Origin: an uncultured Collinsella sp.
GTDB taxonomy: Bacteria; Actinomycetota; Coriobacteriia; Coriobacteriales; Coriobacteriaceae
DNA: 64,000 nucleotides
Direction of reading: 5' to 3'
Assembly: GCA_958350755.1 (NCBI GenBank)
Contig: CATWID010000004.1
Location: 1 to 64,000, forward strand
Part shown: in pieces, positions 51,034-58,770 of the stretch
Position numbering within the stretch: the first letter of the stretch is position 1
Layout of the letters: each line of letters begins with the position of its first letter
Translations under genes and position numbers: made by a program
Notes under the pieces: generated by a model
The model's database searches: none
The model's input: the letters and a program-made list of their open reading frames with translations, nothing else
What the model was told of the DNA's origin: nothing

Positions 51034-51526
51034 GCATTTGGATGCCAACGTATGGGTTGATTCGTTTTGCGTCGACCATGCCGAGTCGCTTGCCGCGCGT
51101 GCGTTTATTGGGCAGGCGACGGAGGCGGGGGCATTGCTGTTCTTTCCGGTGTATATCGCCAAGGACGTACTGTATGTTGTACAGCACGAACTGAAGCGCA
51201 GCGTTCTTGCCAGCGGGGGAGCGCTCGGCGAGGCTTCTGCCCGCGCGATTGGCGATGCGGCGCTGGCGTTTGTTCGGAACATGACCGAAAACGCCACGGC
51301 CGTGGGTGCAGATGCGTCGGACCTTTGGCTGGCCGACAAATACTTAGCGCTCCATCGCGATTACGAGGACAACTTGGTACTCGCCGCATGCAAACGCGCC
51401 CAGGTCGATTACTTGGTGACCAACGATCGAAAACTGCTCGAACATGCCGATCTTGCAGCAAAGACACCTCGTCAAATGATGCCGATTCTTGCCTTGGCCG
51501 AATGCGGCGGCGCGGCAATCGGTTGA
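51032..51526 (+). CDS. PIN-domain protein
   Basis: A protein of about 164 residues with the PIN nuclease layout: first acidic residue in LDANVWVDSF at the N-terminus, then later acids in DYEDNLVLAAC and TNDRKLL. PIN domains act as metal-dependent RNases, often as VapC-type toxins, but no antitoxin gene is adjacent. The start is uncertain: TTG 51032 gives the domain its usual beginning, whereas GTG 50969 would add 21 residues encoded by the terminator hairpin. The terminator immediately upstream means its own promoter must lie within the ATPase 3' end or expression depends on read-through. Confidence 0.6.
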   Translation: MHLDANVWVDSFCVDHAESLAARAFIGQATEAGALLFFPVYIAKDVLYVVQHELKRSVLASGGALGEASARAIGDAALAFVRNMTENATAVGADASDLWLADKYLALHRDYEDNLVLAACKRAQVDYLVTNDRKLLEHADLAAKTPRQMMPILALAECGGAAIG

Positions 51527-51584
51527 CGCGAACTGTTTGCGGGCCTCTTGGACGACGATGCGCCAAGGGGCCCGCGTCTGCTAT

Positions 51585-52019
51585 TTACAAAAGCTCGGCC
51601 TTAATGGCGGGACTTTCTGCGAGCTGCTCGGCTGCCTTTTCGTCGGAGCTGTCGAGTGCTGCCAGACTGCGGTAGACCCACTCGTTGACCTGGGTGTTCT
51701 TGACGCCTGCGGTCTGCATAAGGGCGCCTACCTCGCAGATTGCTGCGAGCAGATCGGCTTTGGGACCCGCGAGCTCGACCTCGATGCCGTGGTAGGCGGC
51801 CACGCCGCGGTTCTCACTCACGTGGTCGATAAAGCCCTCGACGGTCTCAAGCTGCTGGGCGAGAGCTGCATCATCGTCAACGTCCAGCGCGACGAGTGCG
51901 TTCGATACCGTGAGGGCGGGATGTCCGCAGGGGACAAAGCCCTCGATGACATCCATAGCTTCGGTAATGGTTGAGCCCAGGCCTGCGAGGGCATTGACGA
52001 GTTGCTGCTTGGTATCCAT
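51585..52019 (-). CDS. Conserved-looking hypothetical protein, 144 residues
   Basis: A soluble acidic protein without recognisable motifs. It has helical, Ala/Leu-rich composition (NALAGLGSTITEAMDVIEGF, ALDVDDDAALAQQLETVE, AALDSSDEKAAEQLAES) and no signal peptide or Cys pattern apart from one CGHP. Start ATG at 52019 is supported by CGAAAGGACCGTT. Codon use is typical of the genome. It is monocistronic, convergent with the PIN gene and divergent from the tmRNA region. Function unknown. Confidence 0.7.
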   Translation of the reverse strand: MDTKQQLVNALAGLGSTITEAMDVIEGFVPCGHPALTVSNALVALDVDDDAALAQQLETVEGFIDHVSENRGVAAYHGIEVELAGPKADLLAAICEVGALMQTAGVKNTQVNEWVYRSLAALDSSDEKAAEQLAESPAIKAELL

Positions 52020-52258
52020 AACGGTCCTTTCGACGGGTCAATTTTGCTTGGCGAAAATATACGTGACGCGATCGGTAACAAAAGTGCGAAGTGCGGCGCA
52101 CATTGGGGTCTTCACAGCTCGTGCATAGAACAGCTGTCCGCTTTCAGAACGTGGTAAGATAACACTCCACAAGCGGGGCTCGCCCCGTATGTTCCTTGAA
52201 AAGTCGACGGTTATCGGGTGTTTGCAGGCCCGATACCATCCAGACTTTCCCAACATTC
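52020..52258 (+). promoter_or_regulatory. tmRNA upstream region
   Basis: It contains a possible -10 box (TAAGAT at about 52155), a GC-rich hairpin CGGGGCTCGCCCCG (about 52173-52187) and TATCGGG/CCCGATA arms (about 52212-52236) before the mature tmRNA start. The hairpins could be part of the precursor RNA. A -35 box is not clear. Confidence 0.4.
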
Positions 52259-52622
52259 GGGGGCGACTGGTTTCGACACGATAGCTCTGAGAGAGGAAGC
52301 AAGCCGAGGTCTCCTCGCCTCGTTAAACAGGGGTACCGTCAAATTGAATTGACAACAACTCTTCTTTTGAGCCTATGGCTCTCGCTGCTTAATTTATAGC
52401 GGCGCGTCAACCCGGTGATTTCCCCGACACCGGCGCGACGTCATGTTAGGGGAATGCTCCTGCGTACGTAATCGGTATGGCGCAGGCTAAGACCGAACCG
52501 GTTAGGACGCCGCGAGCGTGTCGCTGCGCGCAAAGCGTCCGAGACAAAACCAGCGACTGAGCTTGGAGATGCCAATCAGGGGGCTTTCGTGGACCGGAGT
52601 TCGATTCTCCGCGCCTCCACCA
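52259..52622 (+). ncRNA. ssrA: Transfer-messenger RNA
   Basis: About 364 bases. The 5' end GGGGGCGACTGGTTTCGACA is the universal tmRNA start; the acceptor arm GGGGGCG pairs with CGCCTCC near the 3' end, followed by encoded ACCA. The T-loop is GAGTTCGATTCTC. The tag reading frame ends SSFEPMALAA followed by TAA, and DNN precedes it, giving a hydrophobic ALAA degradation tag that ClpXP and similar proteases recognise. It rescues stalled ribosomes with SmpB (not in the window). A strong terminator follows. Confidence 0.96.
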
Positions 52623-52630
52623 ATAGTTAC

Positions 52631-52668
52631 AGGCAGGTAGAGAAGTGTCTCTACCTGCCTTTTTATTT
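52631..52668 (+). terminator. Terminator of tmRNA
   Basis: A perfect 13-bp stem AGGCAGGTAGAGA / TCTCTACCTGCCT with AGTG loop and TTTTTATTT, 8 bases after the tmRNA 3' end. Confidence 0.95.
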
Positions 52669-52678
52669 CTAGTCCGTA

Positions 52679-53083
52679 CCGCGGAGAATCGAACTCTATG
52701 CAGGGCGCGAGCGTTAAGCAAACGCGAAGCGTTTGTAGCGAGCGGGCGAGGACGCCGGCAGGCGGCCGAAGCCGGCGCGGGTTCGCGAAGCGAACACGCG
52801 GATTCTCCGCGCAAAGCCTCGACTGGATATAGATTCGATGCCGACCGGATGACAGCCTGCCGTGTCCCGCGCGGACGGATCCCCTCCACCCGCGGAGAAT
52901 CGAACTCTATGCAGGGCGCGGGCGTTAAGCAAACGCGAAGCGTTTGTAGCGAGCGGGCGAGGGCGGCGGCAGGCGGCCGAAGCCGGCGCGGGTTCGCGAA
53001 GCAAATACGCGGATTCTCCGCGCAAAGCTTCAACCCTATGCAGATGCGATGCCGATCGGACTGCAGCCTGCCATGCCCCGCGC
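52679..53083. repeat. Two direct 211-bp-spaced repeat units carrying tmRNA T-arm-like ends
   Basis: Units begin at 52679 and 52890, with the first 140 bases nearly identical. Each unit begins CGCGGAGAATCGAACTC, the reverse complement of the tmRNA T-arm (GAGTTCGATTCTCCGCG), and about 125 bases on has GCGGATTCTCCGCGC, so each is bounded by inverted copies. Inside are small hairpins such as CAAACGC/GCGTTTG and GTTCGC/GCGAAC. There is no credible gene; open frames here are readthrough of the repeats. It could be a decayed attachment region of an integrated element or a tmRNA-derived repeat. Confidence 0.7.
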
Positions 53084-53095
53084 CAACGTCGCCCC

Positions 53096-53343
53096 AGGCG
53101 GAAAATCCATCCCAGAATTCCGGCTCAGACTGGGATGCGGTTTCCGGATGACGTTTCAAGCGGAAACTGCATCCCGGAATCGACGCTCGGAATGGGATTC
53201 ATTTTCCGGAAGACGCCTCAAGCGGAAAGTTCATCCCGGAATCCGCGCTCAGAACGGGACACGCTTTCCCAACGGCGGTCCAAGCGGAAAGCGCATCCCG
53301 TAATCCCGCCTCAAACTGGGACGCACTTTCCGCTTCACCTGCC
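53096..53343. repeat. 62-bp tandem array, four imperfect copies
   Basis: Units start at 53096, 53158, 53220 and 53282, exactly 62 bases apart. Each contains GCGGAAA, CATCCCGGAATC-like, CTCAGAA-like and GGGA...TTTCC segments, so GGAAA...CATCCC pairs with GGGATG...TTTCC inside each unit. The array lies just before the patatin gene. There are changes between all copies, so it is not recent. Confidence 0.8.
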
Positions 53344-53418
53344 GCCTCGAAAAACCTGCGCGCCCTCCATCCCAAAACTGGGTAGAAGAAGGCCAAAACG
53401 CAATCGCAGGAGGTCAAT

Positions 53419-54297
53419 ATGACTGCAGAAGATAAGGCAAAGAACGCCGGCAAGGTCGCGCTCGTCTTGGAGGGTGGCAGTTTTCGTGGGCAGTTTACCG
53501 CCGGCGTGCTCGACGTTCTCATGGAGGCCGGTGTCGAAATTCCGGCGGTATATGGCGTATCGGCCGGTGCGCTCAACGGCGTCAACTACAAGTCACACCA
53601 GATCGGTCGCGTCAATCGCATCAACCTGACCTTCTGCAATGACAACCGCTACATGGGTGCCGCATCCTTCGCATCCACGGGCTCCATCGTGGGTTACGAC
53701 TTTATCTTCAACGATATCCAGGACCGCCTGGATCCCTTTGACAACGAGGCGTTCGACGCGAGCCCCATCGAGATGTACGCCGTCGCGACGGACATGCTCT
53801 TTGGAACCGCCGCGTACCTGCCGGTCAAAAGCGCCGTGCTCGACCTCGACGCCGTGCGTGCCTCGACCTCGTTGCCGCTGGTGACGCCGCCGGTCGAGAT
53901 CGACGGGCACAAATACGTCGACGGCGGCGTAGCCGATTCGGTCCCCATCGAGCACGTGCTGGAGGAGGTGGGCTTCGATCGCGCGGTCGTCATCGTCACC
54001 CAGGACCGCTCGTATGAGAAAAAGCCCTACGAGTTTTTGCCGGCGGCGCGTGCGCGCTATGCCGACTGCCCCTACCTGCTCGAGGCTATCGAGACGCGCC
54101 ACGACCGCTATAACCTCCAGCGCATGCACCTGTGGAAGTATGAGCGCGAGGGCCGCGCGCTGGTCATCTCTCCGCAAAAGCCGGTCGAGGTCGGCCATGT
54201 CGAGCATGATCCGGCAAAGCTTTTGGACCTGTATATTCAGGGTCGCCAGGAGGCAAAGCGTTTGCTCGCGGAGATCCAGGAGTTTGTTGAGCGCTAG
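53419..54297 (+). CDS. Patatin-like phospholipase/esterase
   Basis: A 292-residue protein of the bacterial patatin family (RssA/YjjU-like). The oxyanion loop is LEGGSFRG (residues 17-24), the nucleophile Ser48 lies in GVSAG (46-50) and the dyad Asp is in YVDGGVADS (about 169). No signal peptide or membrane helix, so it acts in the cytoplasm or on the inner membrane face, presumably on lipids or acyl esters. RBS GCAGGAGGTCAAT. Monocistronic, between the tandem array and rplM. Confidence 0.93.
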   Translation: MTAEDKAKNAGKVALVLEGGSFRGQFTAGVLDVLMEAGVEIPAVYGVSAGALNGVNYKSHQIGRVNRINLTFCNDNRYMGAASFASTGSIVGYDFIFNDIQDRLDPFDNEAFDASPIEMYAVATDMLFGTAAYLPVKSAVLDLDAVRASTSLPLVTPPVEIDGHKYVDGGVADSVPIEHVLEEVGFDRAVVIVTQDRSYEKKPYEFLPAARARYADCPYLLEAIETRHDRYNLQRMHLWKYEREGRALVISPQKPVEVGHVEHDPAKLLDLYIQGRQEAKRLLAEIQEFVER

Positions 54298-54360
54298 CGC
54301 TGCAACGTCACGGCTCGTGGATGACATGTGCAGAAACTCTGGTCGGAGCCAAAATACCTG

Positions 54361-54388
54361 TTGACTCGAGCGGCGAGCGGGGTAATAT
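54361..54388 (+). promoter_or_regulatory. Promoter of rplM-rpsI
   Basis: TTGACT (54361-54366), a 16-base spacer and TAATAT (54383-54388) lie 67 bases before rplM. The leader in between might carry ribosomal-protein feedback control but I see no known structure. Confidence 0.65.
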
Positions 54389-54454
54389 GGACGGGTTACT
54401 TGCAGAGCCCCGTGAATCTCTGTAACAACACGTACTGTACATGGAGGAGTCTAA

Positions 54455-54898
54455 GTGATTTCGAAATCGACTCACTACGCCAAGCAGGGCGAGGTCCAGC
54501 GCAACTGGGTTCTCGTCGACGCCGATGGTGCTGTCCTGGGCCGTCTTGCCACCCAGATCGCAATGATCCTGCGCGGTAAGAACAAGCCCCAGTTCACGCC
54601 CAACAGCGACTGCGGCGACTTCGTTGTCGTCATCAACGCCGATAAGGTCCAGCTTACCGGTAACAAGGCCGACACGAAGACCTATTATCGCCACAGCGGC
54701 TACAACGGCGGCCTCAAGGCTGAGAGCTTCCGCCAGGCTATGGAGAAGCACCCGGAGAAGGTCATCGAGCGCGCCGTTCGCGGCATGCTGCCCAAGACCA
54801 CCCTCGGCCGTGCCCAGATGACCAAGCTTAAGGTCTACGCTGGTGCCGAGCATCCGCACGCTGCCCAGAACCCCACGAAGATTGAGCTGGAGGCTTAA
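54455..54898 (+). CDS. rplM: 50S ribosomal protein L13
   Basis: A 147-residue large-subunit ribosomal protein. L13 signature: WVLVDADGAVLGRLATQIA, RGKNKPQFTPNSDCGDFVVV and the C-terminal RGMLPKTTLGRAQMTKLKVY. The start is GTG 54455 preceded by GGAGGAGTC. rpsI follows after 2 bases, the standard pair. Confidence 0.98.
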   Translation: MISKSTHYAKQGEVQRNWVLVDADGAVLGRLATQIAMILRGKNKPQFTPNSDCGDFVVVINADKVQLTGNKADTKTYYRHSGYNGGLKAESFRQAMEKHPEKVIERAVRGMLPKTTLGRAQMTKLKVYAGAEHPHAAQNPTKIELEA

Positions 54899-54900
54899 AG

Positions 54901-55296
<396 letters not shown>

Positions 55297-55327
55297 GGTT
55301 TTATCTCCTTACGAGATACAATGTACA

Positions 55328-55364
55328 AGCGGGGCCTACCGACTGCTCGGTGGGTCCCGCTTTT
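55328..55364 (+). terminator. Terminator after rpsI
   Basis: AGCGGGGCCTACCGA and TCGGTGGGTCCCGCT pair with one internal mismatch, then TTTTCTTTTC. Confidence 0.9.
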
Positions 55365-55418
55365 CTTTTCGACTAGGGTGGGCGGCTTCGTTTTGCCCAC
55401 TTGGGAAGGAGCGATCCT

Positions 55419-56756
55419 ATGCCCCAGAACATCTTCGGTACCGATGGCGTCCGTGGCGTCGCCAACGCCGACCTCTCGTGCGATCTCGCGTTTCGCCTAG
55501 GTCGCGCGGCGACCAAGTTTCTTGGCCCGGACATCTGCATCGGTCGCGATACGCGTCTTTCGGGCACCATGCTCGAGAGTGCTCTGACCGCCGGTATCAT
55601 GGCCGAGGGCGGCCGTCCGCACTGCTGCGGCGTTATCCCTACGCCGGCCGTGGCACTGCTCACCGTTCAAAATGAGCTCGACGGCGGCATCGTCATCTCC
55701 GCTTCGCATAATCCGCCGGAGTTCAACGGCATCAAGTTCTTTAGCCGCAAGGGCATGAAGCTTCCCGATGCTGTCGAGGAAGAGATCAGCGCCTGGGTCA
55801 TGTCCGAGGAGGCCATGGCTGCCGACACGCTGCCGACCGGCGCCGGTGTGGGTCACATCATCAAGATGAAAGATGCCCGCAAGGCCTATGTCGATCATGC
55901 CATCAGCACGCTCGACGGCCTTAAGCTCGATGGCCTGGTTGTTGCCGTCGACTGCGGCCACGGTGCCTCTTGCCAGACCACGCCCGCCGCGCTGCAGCGC
56001 CTAGGCGCCACGGTTCATGCCATCAACACCGATTACTGCGGCACCGACATTAACGTTGAGTGCGGCTCTACGCACCTTGAGCCCCTGCGCGAGCTCGTGC
56101 TGCGCACCCACGCCGACATCGGCCTGGCCCACGACGGCGACGCCGATCGCGTGCTGTTCGTGGACAGCGAGGGCAACGAGATCGATGGCGACTACATTCT
56201 TGCCATCTGCGGCTCCGACCTGGCCGCTCGCGGCAAGCTCGCCAATTCCGAGATCGTCTCGACCGTTATGTGCAACCTGGGCTTCTCCATCGCAATGAAG
56301 GAGCAGGGCTTCGAGATGGTCCAGACCGCCGTGGGCGACCGCTATGTTCTTGAGCGCATGCTCGCGGATGGCGCCGTCATCGGTGGCGAGCAATCCGGCC
56401 ACATCATCTTCCTGGAGCACAACACCACCGGTGACGGTCTGGTGACGGCTCTGCAGCTGCTGGCCGTGCTCAAGCGCACCGGCCGCACCCTCACCGACCT
56501 TGCCGGCATCATGAAGAAGTACCCGCAGGTACTCGTCAACGTGCATTCCGACAACAAGGCCGGCCTGGACGATTGCCAGCCCATTTGGGACGCCGTCGCT
56601 GCCGCCGAGAAGGAGCTCAACGGTCGCGGCCGCATCTTGGTGCGCCCGAGCGGTACCGAGCCGCTGGTTCGCGTTATGGCCGAGGCGGAGACGCACGAGC
56701 TGACCCAGCGCGTCGTCGACGACATCGTCGAGGTTGTCAAGCGCGAACTTCCCTAA
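55419..56756 (+). CDS. glmM: Phosphoglucosamine mutase
   Basis: A 445-residue enzyme interconverting glucosamine 6-phosphate and glucosamine 1-phosphate for peptidoglycan precursor synthesis. N-terminal FGTDGVRGVAN, phosphoserine loop ISASHNPPEFNGIKFF (Ser about 96), metal loop AHDGDADRVLFVD, sugar loop GGEQSGH and C-terminal phosphate-binding RPSGTEPLVRVM. ATG 55419 follows GGGAAGGAGCGATCCT. nagB and an EIIA-like gene downstream suggest a local amino-sugar theme. Confidence 0.97.
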   Translation: MPQNIFGTDGVRGVANADLSCDLAFRLGRAATKFLGPDICIGRDTRLSGTMLESALTAGIMAEGGRPHCCGVIPTPAVALLTVQNELDGGIVISASHNPPEFNGIKFFSRKGMKLPDAVEEEISAWVMSEEAMAADTLPTGAGVGHIIKMKDARKAYVDHAISTLDGLKLDGLVVAVDCGHGASCQTTPAALQRLGATVHAINTDYCGTDINVECGSTHLEPLRELVLRTHADIGLAHDGDADRVLFVDSEGNEIDGDYILAICGSDLAARGKLANSEIVSTVMCNLGFSIAMKEQGFEMVQTAVGDRYVLERMLADGAVIGGEQSGHIIFLEHNTTGDGLVTALQLLAVLKRTGRTLTDLAGIMKKYPQVLVNVHSDNKAGLDDCQPIWDAVAAAEKELNGRGRILVRPSGTEPLVRVMAEAETHELTQRVVDDIVEVVKRELP

Positions 56757-56823
56757 TGGTCAAAAACGGGTGCCAAGTGGTAAACTGTTAAGGCTATTTT
56801 GATTGGTATGTCCGAGGGGGAGC

Positions 56824-57321
56824 ATGTTCACTAAAGTCCTAAGGTCTTTTGGTATGCGTGGTCGAGTCCTTACGCTGGATGCTCCCATCTCGGGCGACGT
56901 CATTCCGTTGTCTGAGGTCAATGATCAGACATTTGCCACCGGCCTTTTGGGCCAGGGCGTGGCGATTCAGCCTACCGGCACGCGTGTGATTGCGCCGGCA
57001 GACGCCAAGGTCGAGGCCATTTTTCCCACGGGTCACGCCGTTGCGCTCAACACGGTCGATGGCTTAGACGTGCTCATCCATGTTGGTTTGGACACTGTTC
57101 AGCTTGAGGGCAAGCACTTTACTGTACATGCGCAAGTGGGTGACATCGTCCATAAGGGCGATGTGCTCATCGAGTTCGATCGCGAGGCAATTGCTGCCGA
57201 GGGTTACGATGTGACGGTTCCCATCTTGGTGTGCAACTCCGTTGAGTTCTCGAGCATCAAGGGCTCCGTTGGCGTGCATGTCGAAGAGATGGACCAGCTC
57301 ATCGTTGCTCGCGAGCGCTAG
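56824..57321 (+). CDS. PTS EIIA-Glc-family protein (Crr-like)
   Basis: A 165-residue single-domain EIIA of the glucose family. The active His lies in DVLIHVGLDTVQLEG, and the rest (GHAVALNT, ISGDVIPLSEVND, GDIVHKGDVLIEFD) is typical. As a free EIIA it receives phosphate from HPr and passes it to glucose/N-acetylglucosamine-type EIIB domains or regulates other proteins. No EIIBC gene is adjacent. ATG at 56824 (MFTKVLRSF) follows GAGGGGGAGC. It lies between glmM and nagB, so N-acetylglucosamine or glucosamine uptake is plausible. Confidence 0.92.
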   Translation: MFTKVLRSFGMRGRVLTLDAPISGDVIPLSEVNDQTFATGLLGQGVAIQPTGTRVIAPADAKVEAIFPTGHAVALNTVDGLDVLIHVGLDTVQLEGKHFTVHAQVGDIVHKGDVLIEFDREAIAAEGYDVTVPILVCNSVEFSSIKGSVGVHVEEMDQLIVARER

Positions 57322-57593
57322 CAAGTGCACGTGGCCATTAGCCTACAATTCAAACACGTTTACGGAGGGCGCCCTTGAAAGAGGACGCCCTCCGTGGCAA
57401 GATGGGATTTGTCCGAAGCTAAAAGGCTTCGGGTCACCGTGGACGGGCAGGGGCCTCGACGCGGCTAGACACGAGACACATACATTACGCGACCTCGCCC
57501 TGGTGGCCGCACACGTTGGTTGCGGCCGACGCGGGCCGCGGGCAAGTGCTTGTAAGGGGAGCCTTGCCTCTCTTGTACGAGAAAGGACGCGTA
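57322..57593 (+). promoter_or_regulatory. Long GC-rich leader before nagB with hairpins
   Basis: ACGGAGGGCG and CGCCCTCCGT (57362-57395) form a 10-bp stem without a T-run. A second stem, GCCGC/GCGGC, lies around 57508-57530. At 272 bases the leader is long, and no known riboswitch (glmS ribozyme, c-di-GMP and similar) is recognised. It could hold regulation of nagB or a small RNA. Confidence 0.4.
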
Positions 57594-58322
57594 ATGAAGA
57601 TCATTAAAGCTAAAGACTACGAGGATATGAGCCGCAAGGCCGCCAATATCATCTCGGCGCAGGTTATCCTCAAGCCCGACTGTGTGCTGGGCCTTGCCAC
57701 CGGCTCCACCCCGATCGGTGCCTACAAGCAGCTCGCTGCTTGGTACGAGAAGGGCGACGTCGACTTTGCCGAGGTCAGCACCTACAACCTGGACGAGTAT
57801 CGCGGCCTTTCGCACGACGATCCCCAGAGCTATCACTACTTCATGCGTGAGAACTTCTTCGATCACATCAACATCGACCTGAACAACACGCATGTGCCCG
57901 ACGGTTCCAACCCCGACGCCGCCGCTGCCTGCTCTGAGTACGACAAGATCGTCGCCGCCGCCGGTTACCCGGATCTGCAGTTGCTCGGCATTGGCAACAA
58001 CGGCCACATCGGTTTCAACGAGCCCGATGACCACTTCTCCAAGGGCACGCACTGCGTCGACCTCACCGAGAGCACCATTCAGGCCAACAGCCGCCTGTTC
58101 GACAGCATCGACGATGTCCCTCGTCAGGCCTACACCATGGGTACCCAGACCATCATGTATGCCCGCATGATCCTGGTCGTCGCCAACGGCGAGGCTAAGG
58201 CTCAGGCCGTGCATGACATGTGCTACGGTCCGGTTACGCCCGCGTGCCCGGCTTCGATCCTGCAGCTGCACACCAACTGCGTTGTCGTTGCCGACGAGGC
58301 CGCCCTTTCGCTCTGCGAGTAG
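57594..58322 (+). CDS. nagB: Glucosamine-6-phosphate deaminase
   Basis: A 242-residue enzyme turning glucosamine 6-phosphate into fructose 6-phosphate and ammonia, feeding amino sugars into glycolysis. Signature: LGLATGSTPIGAYKQL, NLDEYRGLSHDDPQSYHYFM, GIGNNGHIGFNEP and GTQTIMYARMILVVANGEAK. The ATG at 57594 is chosen over an upstream in-frame GTG (57516) because AGAAAGGACGCGTA precedes it. Works opposite to GlmM/GlmS in balance between catabolism and wall synthesis. Confidence 0.97.
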   Translation: MKIIKAKDYEDMSRKAANIISAQVILKPDCVLGLATGSTPIGAYKQLAAWYEKGDVDFAEVSTYNLDEYRGLSHDDPQSYHYFMRENFFDHINIDLNNTHVPDGSNPDAAAACSEYDKIVAAAGYPDLQLLGIGNNGHIGFNEPDDHFSKGTHCVDLTESTIQANSRLFDSIDDVPRQAYTMGTQTIMYARMILVVANGEAKAQAVHDMCYGPVTPACPASILQLHTNCVVVADEAALSLCE

Positions 58323-58354
58323 CGCGAATCCTGCACCTCGACATAGCCTTGCCT

Positions 58355-58384
58355 AAGGCCTCCGCTTTGCGGGGGCCTTTTTGC
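58355..58384 (+). terminator. Terminator after nagB
   Basis: AAGGCCTCCGC and GCGGGGGCCTT form an 11-bp stem with one G-T pair and a TTT loop, then TTTTTGC. Confidence 0.9.
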
Positions 58385-58770
58385 TATCCCTTTCTGTCCA
58401 CTTGACCAAAATCTTGCCGCAAGCTTGACGAATGCCGGATGCCCAACAGCTTGATTCATTCCATATCAGAATCTATGCAAAAATGCCACTAAAAGGTCGT
58501 AGACGGTAGCGGGTGCTAGGCGAGTTGAATGACATAGCTGAACCTTGTTCATTTGCGTTACACTGCCGCTTAGATGGGACAAGCTGACAAGCTCATTTAC
58601 CTGCTTAAAGACCGATTAGTCGGGGGATTAATAACAATCGGCCCTCGCTGTACAAAAACTTGCCGCTTGCGTACCAAAAGACAACCTAAAACACAAGGTC
58701 GCTCTATTCATAGCGCGGCTTGTATGGTCTTGCGGTTACAGTGTCCATACGGTCGAGTTGAGGAGCGGGC
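58385..58770 (+). promoter_or_regulatory. Leader/promoter region of the 999-residue regulator
   Basis: A gene-free stretch of 386 bases, somewhat AT-rich. CCGATT and AATCGG arms (about 58612-58640) and the small palindrome CTTGCCGCAAG (about 58413) are the only structures I see. No safe -35/-10 pair. GAGGAGCGGGC precedes the ATG at 58771. Confidence 0.3.

Noticed and set aside
52446..53159. Minus-strand frame of 237 codons across the tmRNA 3' end and repeats
   Set aside because: It contains WWRRGESNSGP, the well known false product of reading the 3' end of a tRNA or tmRNA backwards, and the rest comes from the repeat units.
53096..53343. CRISPR array
   Set aside because: The units are 62 bp in direct succession with imperfect copies and no unique spacers; no cas genes lie in the window.
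52862..53422. Plus-strand frame of 186 codons across the 62-bp array
   Set aside because: It only arises because the 62-bp units lack stops in this frame. No ribosome binding site and no protein-like features.
57362..57395. glmS-type ribozyme or known riboswitch before nagB
   Set aside because: The sequence lacks the conserved core of known classes; it shows only a plain hairpin.
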